Shown in pieces: positions 1 to 6,443 of a stretch of DNA of 15,020 nt (position 1 is the stretch's first letter; each line of letters opens with the position of its first letter). Source of the DNA: an uncultured Pseudomonadota bacterium (GTDB lineage: Bacteria; Pseudomonadota; Alphaproteobacteria; RUG11792); assembly GCA_902796745.1 (NCBI GenBank), contig CADBQC010000005.1:1-15020 (forward strand), given 5' to 3'. A model generated the notes under the pieces. The model was given only the letters and a program-made list of their open reading frames with translations. It was not told where the DNA came from and did no database searches. Both the position numbers and the translations under genes were made by a program.

Positions 1-192
1 ATTATATGTGGCAAGGACATCTGTGCGGATGCTGATATCAAACACGTCATCAGCAAATCTGAAACTTGTTTAGTAGAAGGTTATAATTCAGTGTTACAAT
101 ACTACCTTGCCAGATTGCACAGAAAAACCAAGTGCTATAGTAAATCTATACAAATGTTAGAGTTCTCAATTGCCCTGCTTCTCAGTATCTGA
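1..192 (+). CDS. IS1-family transposase, C-terminal part (cut by window edge)
   Basis: Frame 1 is open from the first base to TGA at 190-192, giving 63 residues. The stretch around residues 19-53 reads S-K-S-E-T-C-L-V-E-G-Y-N-S, then Y-L-A-R-L-H-R-K-T-K-C-Y-S-K-S. This is the highly conserved C-terminal block of IS1-family transposases (InsB-like), the catalytic DDE enzymes that cut and join element ends. The fragment is intact in frame, so the element may be complete upstream of the window. The family call rests on motif recall, not on a search. It has no functional link to the transporter downstream. Confidence 0.8.
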   Translation: MICGKDICADADIKHVISKSETCLVEGYNSVLQYYLARLHRKTKCYSKSIQMLEFSIALLLSI

Positions 193-222
193 GAGCGTTT
201 TTATTAATTTGTTTGTCAATCC
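1..222 (+). mobile_element. Right-hand end of an IS1-family insertion sequence
   Basis: The segment holds the transposase 3' end plus about 30 bases after its stop. Its right limit is inferred: the stretch 145-222 aligns without gaps to 13280-13357 and the similarity ends sharply at AATCC in both places. The last 25 bases match at 23 positions, as expected for an element terminus with an inverted repeat. The matching left end is not in the window. Confidence 0.6.
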
Positions 223-238
223 TTTTTTTATTTAGTGC

Positions 239-268
239 TTGACCTCCTGCAGATTTGTGTGTGACAAT
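239..268 (+). promoter_or_regulatory. Possible promoter for the MFS transporter
   Basis: TTGACC at 239-244 and GACAAT at 263-268 are separated by 18 bases and resemble sigma-70 -35 and -10 boxes (4 of 6 for the -10). The start codon follows about 40 bases later. The pair lies just outside the IS end, so the insertion may have brought in or replaced the promoter. The call is weak. The rest of 193-310 shows no gene or clear structure. Confidence 0.25.
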
Positions 269-310
269 CTTTAGATTATTACATTGGCAGACATAAACCT
301 CAGACGCTAG

Positions 311-1531
311 ATGATAAAAGTATTTTCTAAAATACCCCGAACTATCAAAATAGTTGGAATCGTATCATTTCTTATCAATACATCAACGCTGATGATTTTC
401 AGCCTGTTCGGATTATATCTCCATGAACAGCTGCATATTGATTTTTCCAAGATTGGACTTCTTGATGGTGCTGTTGAAGCATTTTCGTTCGTAATGAAAA
501 TATTTTCCGGAATTATGAGTGATTTTCTCATGAACCGTAAGTTGATTTTGCTAATTGGATCGATTTTTTTGTTCATGGCAAAACCAATGGAGGCTATTGC
601 CACAACCTATTGGCCACTCTTCCAGGCAAAAATTCTTGAACGTATAGGCAACGGTTTGCAATCAACTCCTAGGGATGCCATAGTAGGAGACTGGGCTCCA
701 AAAGAATATAAAGCGACTTGCTTTGGTATGAGACAATCACTAGCCGCATTTGGAGCAGTCATTGGCTCTATTTTGGCAACAATTCTTTTCAAACAATCTG
801 GAGAAAATTTCCAATTCGTCTTCTGGATGGCATCAATCCCATCATTCTTTGCTGTATGGCTGATTGCCATCTTCGTAAAAGATAAAAAACCGTCAACTAC
901 AAAAGGAACTGTCGTTGTAAAGCGTTTTAAATATAGAAAAATAACAATAAATGATATAAAGAACCTCGGTATGGAATATTGGATACTGATAGGAGTTGCT
1001 TGTACATATATGATTTCAAAAGTTTCTGAATCAATCGTAATTTTATATGTAGTAGAAGCTCTTGGATTACCAAAACACATTGCTCCTATCTGTATGATAA
1101 TATATCAAATTGGAAATAGCTTCATATCTTTACCGGCAGGAATAATCTCAGACAAGATTAAAAGTCGAGAAAATATATTTATTCTTGGCATTATAGTCTT
1201 CCTGCTATCAGATATACTTTTTATATTTGGCACAAACATAATAGTAATGGGATTAGCTCTTCTATGTCTGGGAATGTATATTGGAATTACACAAAGTATA
1301 TTTCCTGCAAAAATTATCGATATAGTTCCAACGGATTTGAAAGGCACAGGAATAGGTATATTTAATCTAGTATGTGCATTATCATTGCTAGCAGGAGGAT
1401 CTATGGCAGGATACATTGCTGATACCTACTCTCCGCGCCATTCGTTCATCGCAAGTTCTGCATTTGCAACTTTTTCACTTGTGATACTATTTATTTCAAA
1501 GAAATTAACAAAAAAAATTAACAAGGCATAA
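311..1531 (+). CDS. Major facilitator superfamily (MFS) transporter
   Basis: A 406-residue inner-membrane protein with many hydrophobic segments, the usual size for a 12-helix MFS carrier. The loop after helix 2 has an MFS motif-A-like sequence around residues 67-77 (G-I-M-S-D-F-L-M-N-R-K), and a second copy lies in the other half at about 277-286 (G-I-I-S-D-K-I-K-S-R), as expected from the duplicated six-helix plan. R-x-G-N-G-x-x-S-T-P-R-D-A at about 111-123 resembles drug/metabolite efflux-type MFS members. The substrate cannot be told. ATG 311 is the first possible start because an in-frame TAG precedes it directly. I see no Shine-Dalgarno sequence, so translation may be weak or leaderless. 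It stands alone: an IS end lies upstream and a CtrA-type promoter downstream. Confidence 0.88.
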   Translation: MIKVFSKIPRTIKIVGIVSFLINTSTLMIFSLFGLYLHEQLHIDFSKIGLLDGAVEAFSFVMKIFSGIMSDFLMNRKLILLIGSIFLFMAKPMEAIATTYWPLFQAKILERIGNGLQSTPRDAIVGDWAPKEYKATCFGMRQSLAAFGAVIGSILATILFKQSGENFQFVFWMASIPSFFAVWLIAIFVKDKKPSTTKGTVVVKRFKYRKITINDIKNLGMEYWILIGVACTYMISKVSESIVILYVVEALGLPKHIAPICMIIYQIGNSFISLPAGIISDKIKSRENIFILGIIVFLLSDILFIFGTNIIVMGLALLCLGMYIGITQSIFPAKIIDIVPTDLKGTGIGIFNLVCALSLLAGGSMAGYIADTYSPRHSFIASSAFATFSLVILFISKKLTKKINKA

Positions 1532-1550
1532 TCTGCAAAATTCACCGCAT

Positions 1551-1589
1551 GTTAACCATTCGTTAACTACTTTTTTATAACCTTAATAC
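1551..1589 (+). promoter_or_regulatory. CtrA-type box and promoter before the acidic protein/ATPase unit
   Basis: GTTAACCATTCGTTAAC at 1551-1567 is an exact TTAA-N7-TTAAC, the full consensus of the alphaproteobacterial cell-cycle regulator CtrA. A possible -10 element (TTAATAC, 1583-1589) lies about 16 bases after the box. That fits activation with CtrA bound over the -35 region. Transcription would start near 1595, ahead of a GAGG ribosome site (1605-1608) and ATG 1616. GTTAAC is self-complementary, so the same bases plus T-run 1571-1576 could also act as a weak terminator for the MFS gene. Confidence 0.6.
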
Positions 1590-1615
1590 AAGAATACATT
1601 CTTTGAGGTTTTACA

Positions 1616-2029
1616 ATGTTATCCTTTCTAGCAGTCTTAATGAACCCATTTTTTATTCAAGATGGGATGATCGTTGATGATCCATATTATCAGCAAATGA
1701 GTATAGAAGATGAATCTGATACAAACGACGATAATAGTGTTCTATTAGCGTATGACGGTTCAGAAACTCCTGCAGGTCAAGTTATGACAATATCACACGA
1801 TTCTTCTGAATCATCAAACGCTGTGGAAAACTGTAACCAGCAAATAGATGCGGACGAAGACATAGAAAAAACTCCAGATGAAGAGGATGAACTAGAAATT
1901 CAGGAAGCTAGTGCTCAAAAAATTTCTCAAGATATGGCAAAGGAATTTGGAGAAATGCGAATGATACAACTAGCTAATTCTATCGCAGGAGACATGGGGA
2001 TGATGACACAAGTTGCATTGGTCGGATAG
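1616..2029 (+). CDS. Acidic protein of unknown function, coupled to a secretion/pilus ATPase
   Basis: I do not recognise this 137-residue protein. The first about 15 residues are hydrophobic (L-S-F-L-A-V-L-M-N-P-F-F), but there is no basic n-region, so a signal peptide or anchor is uncertain. The middle (about 23-97) is very rich in Asp, Glu, Ser and Asn and is probably disordered. The last 40 residues look helical and amphipathic and end in a small hydrophobic stretch. GAGG seven bases before ATG 1616 supports the start. Its TAG shares one base with the GTG of the ATPase gene, and a CtrA-type box precedes it, so it probably works with the ATPase. A partner or regulator of the pilus-like machine is a guess from context only. 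Confidence 0.7.
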   Translation: MLSFLAVLMNPFFIQDGMIVDDPYYQQMSIEDESDTNDDNSVLLAYDGSETPAGQVMTISHDSSESSNAVENCNQQIDADEDIEKTPDEEDELEIQEASAQKISQDMAKEFGEMRMIQLANSIAGDMGMMTQVALVG

Positions 2030-3471
2030 TGTCATTCCTATCATTTCTTCACAAAAAGAAAATAATTGATGAAGATTTATACGAAATCGCGCAGAATAAG
2101 TCTGATGAAGAATCCTATATATGCGATGTCCTCATCAGCTCTGGCGAATATGACGAAGAGGATATTGCTAAATTAAAATCTGAATTCTTTGAATTGCAAT
2201 ATACTGATCTTTCAGAATTTTCAGAATGCGGTGGATTTAATTATTCTATTTTCGAGCCATTTATGGCTCTTCCATTTGAAATATCAGACAAAGCCGTAAA
2301 AATTGCAATTAGTGCTCCAGATGATATAGAAGCAAAAAATCATATAGAATACGATCTTGCCCTGTGTGATGAAACAAAAAGTGCAAAGGTGCTATACTAC
2401 ATCGCCTCGCGATCAAAAATTAAGAAAAAATTTAAAGAAATCGCCAATCAACAAAGCTTAAATATAGAACAAATTCTTCTGAAAGCAATTTCTTCATCAG
2501 CATCCGATATTCACATAACTCCATTCGAAAAAATTTTACAAATAATGTTTAGAATCGATGGCATTCTGGAAAATTACAAAACTTTGGATATAGATAACTT
2601 CGAACAAATCAGCATATCAATAAAGGTGATAGCTAAACTTGACATTTCTGAAAATAGAAGACCTCAATCTGGTAGTTTTTGGAAATTTAATACTGATTTT
2701 CGCGTATCTACTCATCCGACATTATTTGGCGAAAACATAGTGATTAGAATTTTAAACAAAGATAAATCAATGATTTTGATTGATAAAATTGGATTTCTGC
2801 CGGAACAGATAGATTATTTAAAACGAATTTGCACATTTTCAAATGGCATGATCATATTTTGTGGCCCAACAGGTTCTGGAAAAACAACATCCATATACTC
2901 TCTAATCGAAACGATGGATAAAAAAAGTAGAAATATTATGACGCTTGAAGATCCTATAGAATATAAAATAGCCGGTATTAGACAAACCGAAATTCTTGCG
3001 GGAGTTATAAGTTTTGCAGATGGAGTTCGCTCGATATTGCGACAAGATCCGGATGTTATTCTTATCGGTGAAATCAGAGACAAAGAAACAGCGCAAATGG
3101 CAATTCGCGCATCTATGACCGGACATTTAGTCTTAACAACTGTCCACGCCAACAACAGCTTTGGAGCGATCTCGAGATTGCGTGAATTTGAAATTCCAAA
3201 TTCGTTAATATCTGAAAATATTATTTCAATAATTGCCCAACGATTAGTACGAAAAAAAAGCGGTACAGGACGGACAATTATAGCTGAAATCCTAAAAATA
3301 TCGCCTAAACTAAAAGAACTGATAGGTATGGGATACAATCACTTTCAACTCAATGAGCAAGCCGAAAAAGAACATTTTAAAAATCTTTATGAAGACTGTA
3401 AAATCAAGCTTGCTAAGGGTATTATCTTTCAACAAGATGCTGAGAATTTGTTGTTAACAAGTTGTGAATAA
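2029..3471 (+). CDS. GspE/PilB/MshE-type secretion or pilus assembly ATPase
   Basis: A 480-residue cytoplasmic hexameric ATPase of the type II secretion/type IV pilus family, which powers pilin assembly from the inner membrane. An N-terminal domain (about 1-130) resembles the MshEN/GspE-N region. The catalytic part has S-A-S-D-I-H near 157-162, Walker A G-P-T-G-S-G-K-T at 279-286, Walker B-like D-P-D-V-I-L-I-G-E at 340-348 and the His box T-G-H-L-V-L-T-T-V-H at 364-373. All key residues are present. The zinc-binding tetracysteine insert usual for GspE/PilB after Q-R-L-V-R is missing: residues 405-415 run straight into G-R-T. The GTG start overlaps the upstream stop by one base and has no good ribosome site of its own, which suggests coupling. 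VirB11 is less likely given the N-terminal domain and the secretin gene nearby. Confidence 0.9.
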   Translation: MSFLSFLHKKKIIDEDLYEIAQNKSDEESYICDVLISSGEYDEEDIAKLKSEFFELQYTDLSEFSECGGFNYSIFEPFMALPFEISDKAVKIAISAPDDIEAKNHIEYDLALCDETKSAKVLYYIASRSKIKKKFKEIANQQSLNIEQILLKAISSSASDIHITPFEKILQIMFRIDGILENYKTLDIDNFEQISISIKVIAKLDISENRRPQSGSFWKFNTDFRVSTHPTLFGENIVIRILNKDKSMILIDKIGFLPEQIDYLKRICTFSNGMIIFCGPTGSGKTTSIYSLIETMDKKSRNIMTLEDPIEYKIAGIRQTEILAGVISFADGVRSILRQDPDVILIGEIRDKETAQMAIRASMTGHLVLTTVHANNSFGAISRLREFEIPNSLISENIISIIAQRLVRKKSGTGRTIIAEILKISPKLKELIGMGYNHFQLNEQAEKEHFKNLYEDCKIKLAKGIIFQQDAENLLLTSCE

Positions 3472-3522
3472 ATCTCAAAAAATTCCCCAATTTCTTAAGT
3501 TCCAAAAAGTTATTAACGTATA

Positions 3523-3538
3523 TTAAAAACTTATTAAC
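3523..3538 (+). promoter_or_regulatory. CtrA-type box in the DnaA-box region
   Basis: TTAAAAACTTATTAAC is a TTAA-N7-TTAAC match. It lies between converging gene ends and next to DnaA boxes, so control of replication initiation fits better than control of a promoter. Confidence 0.5.
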
Positions 3539-3550
3539 ATATTCACAAAG

Positions 3551-3559
3551 TTATCCACA
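3551..3559 (+). promoter_or_regulatory. Perfect DnaA box
   Basis: TTATCCACA is the high-affinity binding sequence of the initiator DnaA. It is preceded 12 bases upstream (start to start) by ATATTCACA, a one-mismatch box in the same direction. Confidence 0.75.
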
Positions 3560-3605
3560 ATATGTTAATAACTAACTGTATGACTTAAATATCTTCCATG
3601 TTACA

Positions 3606-3614
3606 TGTGGATAA
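3606..3614 (-). promoter_or_regulatory. Perfect DnaA box, opposite orientation
   Basis: TGTGGATAA is the reverse complement of TTATCCACA. With the box at 3551-3559 it forms an inverted pair separated by 46 bases. Confidence 0.75.
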
Positions 3615-3666
3615 CATTGGGCACAAATTTTTTTTACATATTTCACAGTCCCTAACATAAAAACAA

Positions 3667-3689
3667 AAAAAATATTAAAAATATTTTTT
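3667..3689. repeat. A/T-only inverted repeat over the comF stop codon
   Basis: AAAAAATATT (3667-3676), loop AAA, and AATATTTTTT (3680-3689) form a perfect 10-base stem made only of A-T pairs. It could end comF transcription on the minus strand, where a T-rich run follows, or it could be the easily melted part of the candidate origin. Confidence 0.4.
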
Positions 3690-4403
3690 ATATGATGGTG
3701 TTGAAGCTATGGTCAAACAAAAAACTTTCAAACATCCATAATTTTTGAGAGTATTTGCACATTCGTTTAATGTCGCTTCTGTCGTCATAACATCATCAAC
3801 TAAAATAATGGTTTTTCCTAACAATTCATTATTCTTGGGACAAGAAAATGCATTTTTAACATTATTAAGTCGTTCACAAATATTTTTTCCTTTTTGATAA
3901 CTAGTTTTTTTGGTTCTTTTTAAGATTGTATATACAGGTAAATTAGTAATTTTAGAAAATTCAATTGCTATAATATCTGCTGGATTAAAACCTCGTTTTA
4001 ACAATCTACTCCAATGTGAAGGAACAGGAATTAAGCAATCCGCTTGCCTAAAAATATCTTTATATCTTGAAAATATCATTACTGCACATGTTCTAGCAAC
4101 AAAGCTATCGGCATGATTTTTTATCTTCATAACAACATTCTTCGAAATATCATCATACTGAAATAGTGATCTTACCTTACCAAAATATCTAGGATATGTT
4201 TGACAGGTGGCACACAAAAAATCATCAGTAAAATCTCCGTAGGAACTCTCAAGCATTTTTCCGCAAGTTGCGCAAAATGGATAGTCAATGAATGTAACTT
4301 TTGAAAAACATTTTAAACAAAACATTGAATCAGGTGCAACCTCAATACCGCACATCAGGCACTTTTTAGGAAATAACCAATTAAAGATGTCGTGTATTAG
4401 CAT
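3675..4403 (-). CDS. comF: ComF family protein (competence-associated phosphoribosyltransferase fold)
   Basis: A 242-residue cytoplasmic protein. The N-terminal part has four CxxC pairs (Cys15/18, 29/32, 44/47, 64/67), a double zinc-finger pattern typical of ComF. The C-terminal part has a type I phosphoribosyltransferase fold signature, I-I-L-V-D-D-V-M-T-T around 199-208, preceded by P-V-P-S-H-W-S-R-L-L-K-R-G-F-N, a strong ComF family motif. ComF is needed for natural transformation in several bacteria and may handle incoming single-stranded DNA; its exact role is unsettled. I chose ATG 4403 because M-L-I-H-D-I-F-N-W-L-F-P-K-K-C fits the usual N-terminus. TTG at 4415 would add four residues. 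It is divergent from the secretin, with a CtrA-type box about 50 bases upstream. Confidence 0.9.
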   Translation of the reverse strand: MLIHDIFNWLFPKKCLMCGIEVAPDSMFCLKCFSKVTFIDYPFCATCGKMLESSYGDFTDDFLCATCQTYPRYFGKVRSLFQYDDISKNVVMKIKNHADSFVARTCAVMIFSRYKDIFRQADCLIPVPSHWSRLLKRGFNPADIIAIEFSKITNLPVYTILKRTKKTSYQKGKNICERLNNVKNAFSCPKNNELLGKTIILVDDVMTTEATLNECANTLKNYGCLKVFCLTIASTPSYKKYF

Positions 4404-4450
4404 CACTAAAATCAACTTTCCGGTGGCAGAAAAATTGTAATAATATTTTA

Positions 4451-4465
4451 TTAAGAAACCTTTAA
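4451..4465. promoter_or_regulatory. CtrA-type box between comF and the secretin gene
   Basis: TTAAGAAACCTTTAA is TTAA-N7-TTAA without the trailing C. It lies only 12 bases before the secretin ATG (4478), too close to activate that gene from the -35 position. For comF it lies about 48 bases upstream, with A/T-rich -10 candidates (TATTAT, TTACAAT) on the minus strand between. It may therefore activate comF, or block entry to the secretin gene. Confidence 0.45.
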
Positions 4466-4477
4466 TCTCGAGCCAAT

Positions 4478-6103
4478 ATGAGATTGTGGAAAAGTTTGTT
4501 GCTCGTCTGTGTAATTTTGGCAGGGTGTGACAAGATGGTCAAAGGCAAGTATGCATCTTCAGAGTTAGACCACTCTGTTGTACGTCAAATGATGGCGCCA
4601 ATTGAAGATGAACAAGATATACCGTCAAAAAATATTGCCCCCAAACAACTACCTGAAATTCCGGACAATTTAAAACAAAATGTTTCATTGGTATTGAATG
4701 AAAATCTATCTGTGCGATCTGTGCTGTGCGAAACTGCGAAAAAACTAAATATAAATTTTCAAATGGCACCTGAAATTAAATCGAAACTTATTTTTAGAGC
4801 TCATAATAAACCATTTATAGAAATACTGGATGCTATTTGTGATATGGCGAATTTGAGATATACCGTCACTAACGGAGTGGTAAAAGTTGTTGTCGATGAG
4901 CCTTACTCTGAGATTTATGATATGCAATTCTTAAATCTTTCACGTGATAGTGAAAATAAGATATCAATAGAAACCGAGGTGGCTACTACAGAAAAGGATG
5001 ATAAGAAAAAAACAGCTCATCCTGATAGTAACGTTGTTGTTAAAACAAAAAGCGATTTTTGGAAAGAGTTAGATGATGCTTTGAAAATTATGTTGGGATG
5101 CGACGAAGAAAACAGATTTAAATATTCAATCAATAAACAGTCTGGAATTGTGAGTGTATTTGCAAGTTCTAAGTTTCAACGTAGTGTCAGAGAATATATT
5201 GACAAAGTGAAAAGATCAATTACAAGCCAGGTTTTGATTGAAGCAAAAATTATCGAAGTTACGCTGAACAATGAATATAGACGTGGTATTGATTGGGGAA
5301 TTGTCGGATCGAGACTTAGCGTCAACAGCCAATTTGGTCAAAATTCAGCTAATGGAGTAGGTGTTTTAGCAAAAAATGGCATTGTGAGTTTCACAACATC
5401 TAGACCATTTGGGGGCGCTAATAGTAAGAAGGATGATATTAAGGCGGTATTACAACTTCTTGAAGAATTTGGTTCAACTAGAACCATTTCAAACCCAAGA
5501 ATTACCGCTATGAACAATCAGGCTGCAGTTTTAAAAGTAGCTCAAAATCACGTATATTTTCGCTTAAATTATGACAAAATTTATACATCAGCGAGAAATG
5601 ACAATATGGATGTTTCGGTTTCTAGTGATATACAGACCGTACCAATTGGATTAGTTATGTTTGTGCAACCATCGATTGATATGAGTGATAATACAATAAC
5701 ACTATTTTTAAGACCAACTCTCACTCGACTTTCCAGTCATGTAAAGGATCCTGCTGTTGATATAGTAATGAAAGCGAACGGCAAAAGCAATGCAGGTGAT
5801 TATGCACAATCAGAAGTTCCAGTTACAGAAGTACGAGAAGTTACGTCAATTCTAAAATTACAAGACGGTGAGGTTGCTGTTTTAGGTGGATTTATGGAAT
5901 CGCGTTCTTCAAAAAACAAAACAGGACTTCCGTGGATTCAAGATAAACCAATAATTGGTGAAATTACATCATCTAATGGAATGGGGGATGAGATTGTGGA
6001 GCTTGTTATTTTGATTAAAGTCAAATTAGCCAATGAACCCAGACGTCAAAAAGCTGCAGATATAAGACTTCAGCGTTTTGTTATGGATCCGAGACCATTT
6101 TAG
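4478..6103 (+). CDS. Secretin of the PilQ/GspD/MshL type, lipoprotein
   Basis: A 541-residue outer-membrane channel subunit for pilus or type II-like secretion. It starts with a lipoprotein signal peptide: M-R-L-W-K, a hydrophobic core, and the lipobox L-A-G-C with Cys17. The +2 residue is Asp. An N0/STN-like domain is near 60-125, a second periplasmic N-domain near 190-260, and the secretin core occupies about 260-515. The core carries the family signature V-P-V-T-E-V-R-E...L-Q-D-G-E-V-A-V-L-G-G at about 448-471. The lipobox and length match MshL-like secretins better than PilQ (larger, not a lipoprotein). It probably forms one machine with the GspE/PilB-type ATPase upstream; the pilin, platform and prepilin peptidase genes are not in this window. 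The stop is followed at once by the xseB start. Confidence 0.9.
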   Translation: MRLWKSLLLVCVILAGCDKMVKGKYASSELDHSVVRQMMAPIEDEQDIPSKNIAPKQLPEIPDNLKQNVSLVLNENLSVRSVLCETAKKLNINFQMAPEIKSKLIFRAHNKPFIEILDAICDMANLRYTVTNGVVKVVVDEPYSEIYDMQFLNLSRDSENKISIETEVATTEKDDKKKTAHPDSNVVVKTKSDFWKELDDALKIMLGCDEENRFKYSINKQSGIVSVFASSKFQRSVREYIDKVKRSITSQVLIEAKIIEVTLNNEYRRGIDWGIVGSRLSVNSQFGQNSANGVGVLAKNGIVSFTTSRPFGGANSKKDDIKAVLQLLEEFGSTRTISNPRITAMNNQAAVLKVAQNHVYFRLNYDKIYTSARNDNMDVSVSSDIQTVPIGLVMFVQPSIDMSDNTITLFLRPTLTRLSSHVKDPAVDIVMKANGKSNAGDYAQSEVPVTEVREVTSILKLQDGEVAVLGGFMESRSSKNKTGLPWIQDKPIIGEITSSNGMGDEIVELVILIKVKLANEPRRQKAADIRLQRFVMDPRPF

Positions 6104-6334
6104 GTGTACAATTTGACGAAGGTGTCGTGTCAGAGCTTTGTCGTGTCGGAATTAACTTTTGAGCAAGCCGTTGTTGAGCTTGAGGGAATTATCAAAAAAT
6201 TAGAAGATGGGAGAATGCCATTGGAAGATGCTGTCAAAGCGTTTGAGCGAGGTTCGGAACTAAAGAAAATTTGTGAAAAAAAACTGAAAGATGCTCAGCT
6301 TAAGATAGATATACTATCTGAGAAAAGCGAATAA
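6104..6334 (+). CDS. xseB: Exodeoxyribonuclease VII small subunit
   Basis: The small subunit of exonuclease VII, which with XseA degrades single-stranded DNA to oligonucleotides. The core L-T-F-E-Q-A-V-V-E-L-E-G-I-I-K-K-L-E-D-G, followed by P-L-E-D-A-V-K-A-F-E-R-G and the charged helix E-K-K-L-K-D-A, is the XseB two-helix signature. The start is uncertain. GTG 6104 abuts the secretin TAG and gives 76 residues, a normal length, but the first 13 do not look like XseB. GTG 6143 (S-E-L-T-F-E-Q) gives 63 residues and aligns best; GTG 6122 is a third option. No start has a good ribosome site. Being cotranscribed with a secretin is unusual. A link to processing incoming DNA is possible but may be chance. 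Confidence 0.88.
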   Translation: MYNLTKVSCQSFVVSELTFEQAVVELEGIIKKLEDGRMPLEDAVKAFERGSELKKICEKKLKDAQLKIDILSEKSE

Positions 6335-6360
6335 ATGATGCTTGACGATGAATCGTGTTT

Positions 6361-6399
6361 TTAACGATTTTTTAACAAATTTCCATAAAATCTTATAAA
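6361..6399 (+). promoter_or_regulatory. CtrA-type box and promoter of the T6SS operon
   Basis: TTAACGATTTTTTAAC at 6361-6376 is TTAA-N7-TTAAC. TATAAA at 6394-6399 begins 18 bases after the box, as expected for a -10 element downstream of CtrA bound at -35. The predicted start near 6406 leaves a leader of about 38 bases, and AAGGAA at 6432-6437 is the ribosome site for ATG 6444. The box-to--10 spacing is nearly the same as at 1551-1589. Confidence 0.6.
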
Positions 6400-6443
6400 C
6401 TAGACTTGGACGGTCTATTCTCGCCCAATGTAAGGAAAAGATT

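Larger units (their letters stand above)
3463..3674. other. Candidate chromosomal replication origin (oriC)
   Basis: This 203-bp gap lies between two genes that converge (ATPase ending 3471, comF ending 3675), so no promoter is required. It has two perfect 9-base DnaA boxes in opposite orientation (3551-3559, 3606-3614), one consensus-class box over the ATPase stop (TGTGAATAA, 3463-3471) and one 8-of-9 box (3539-3547) in tandem with the first perfect box, 12 bases apart start to start. A CtrA-type box (3523-3538) sits within 30 bases. A T-run at about 3628-3636 and the A/T-only tract 3667-3689 could be the unwinding element. In Caulobacter and Rickettsia, CtrA binds the origin, so the combination is meaningful. 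A DnaA-titration or regulatory cluster is the main alternative. Confidence 0.55.

Noticed and set aside
1551..1576. Intrinsic terminator after the MFS gene
   Set aside because: The stem would be only GTTAAC pairing with itself. The exact TTAA-N7-TTAAC spacing makes a regulator site the better reading, though weak termination is not excluded.
2029..3471. VirB11-type ATPase of a type IV secretion system
   Set aside because: It has the longer GspE/PilB layout with an N-terminal domain, and a secretin of the matching class lies nearby.
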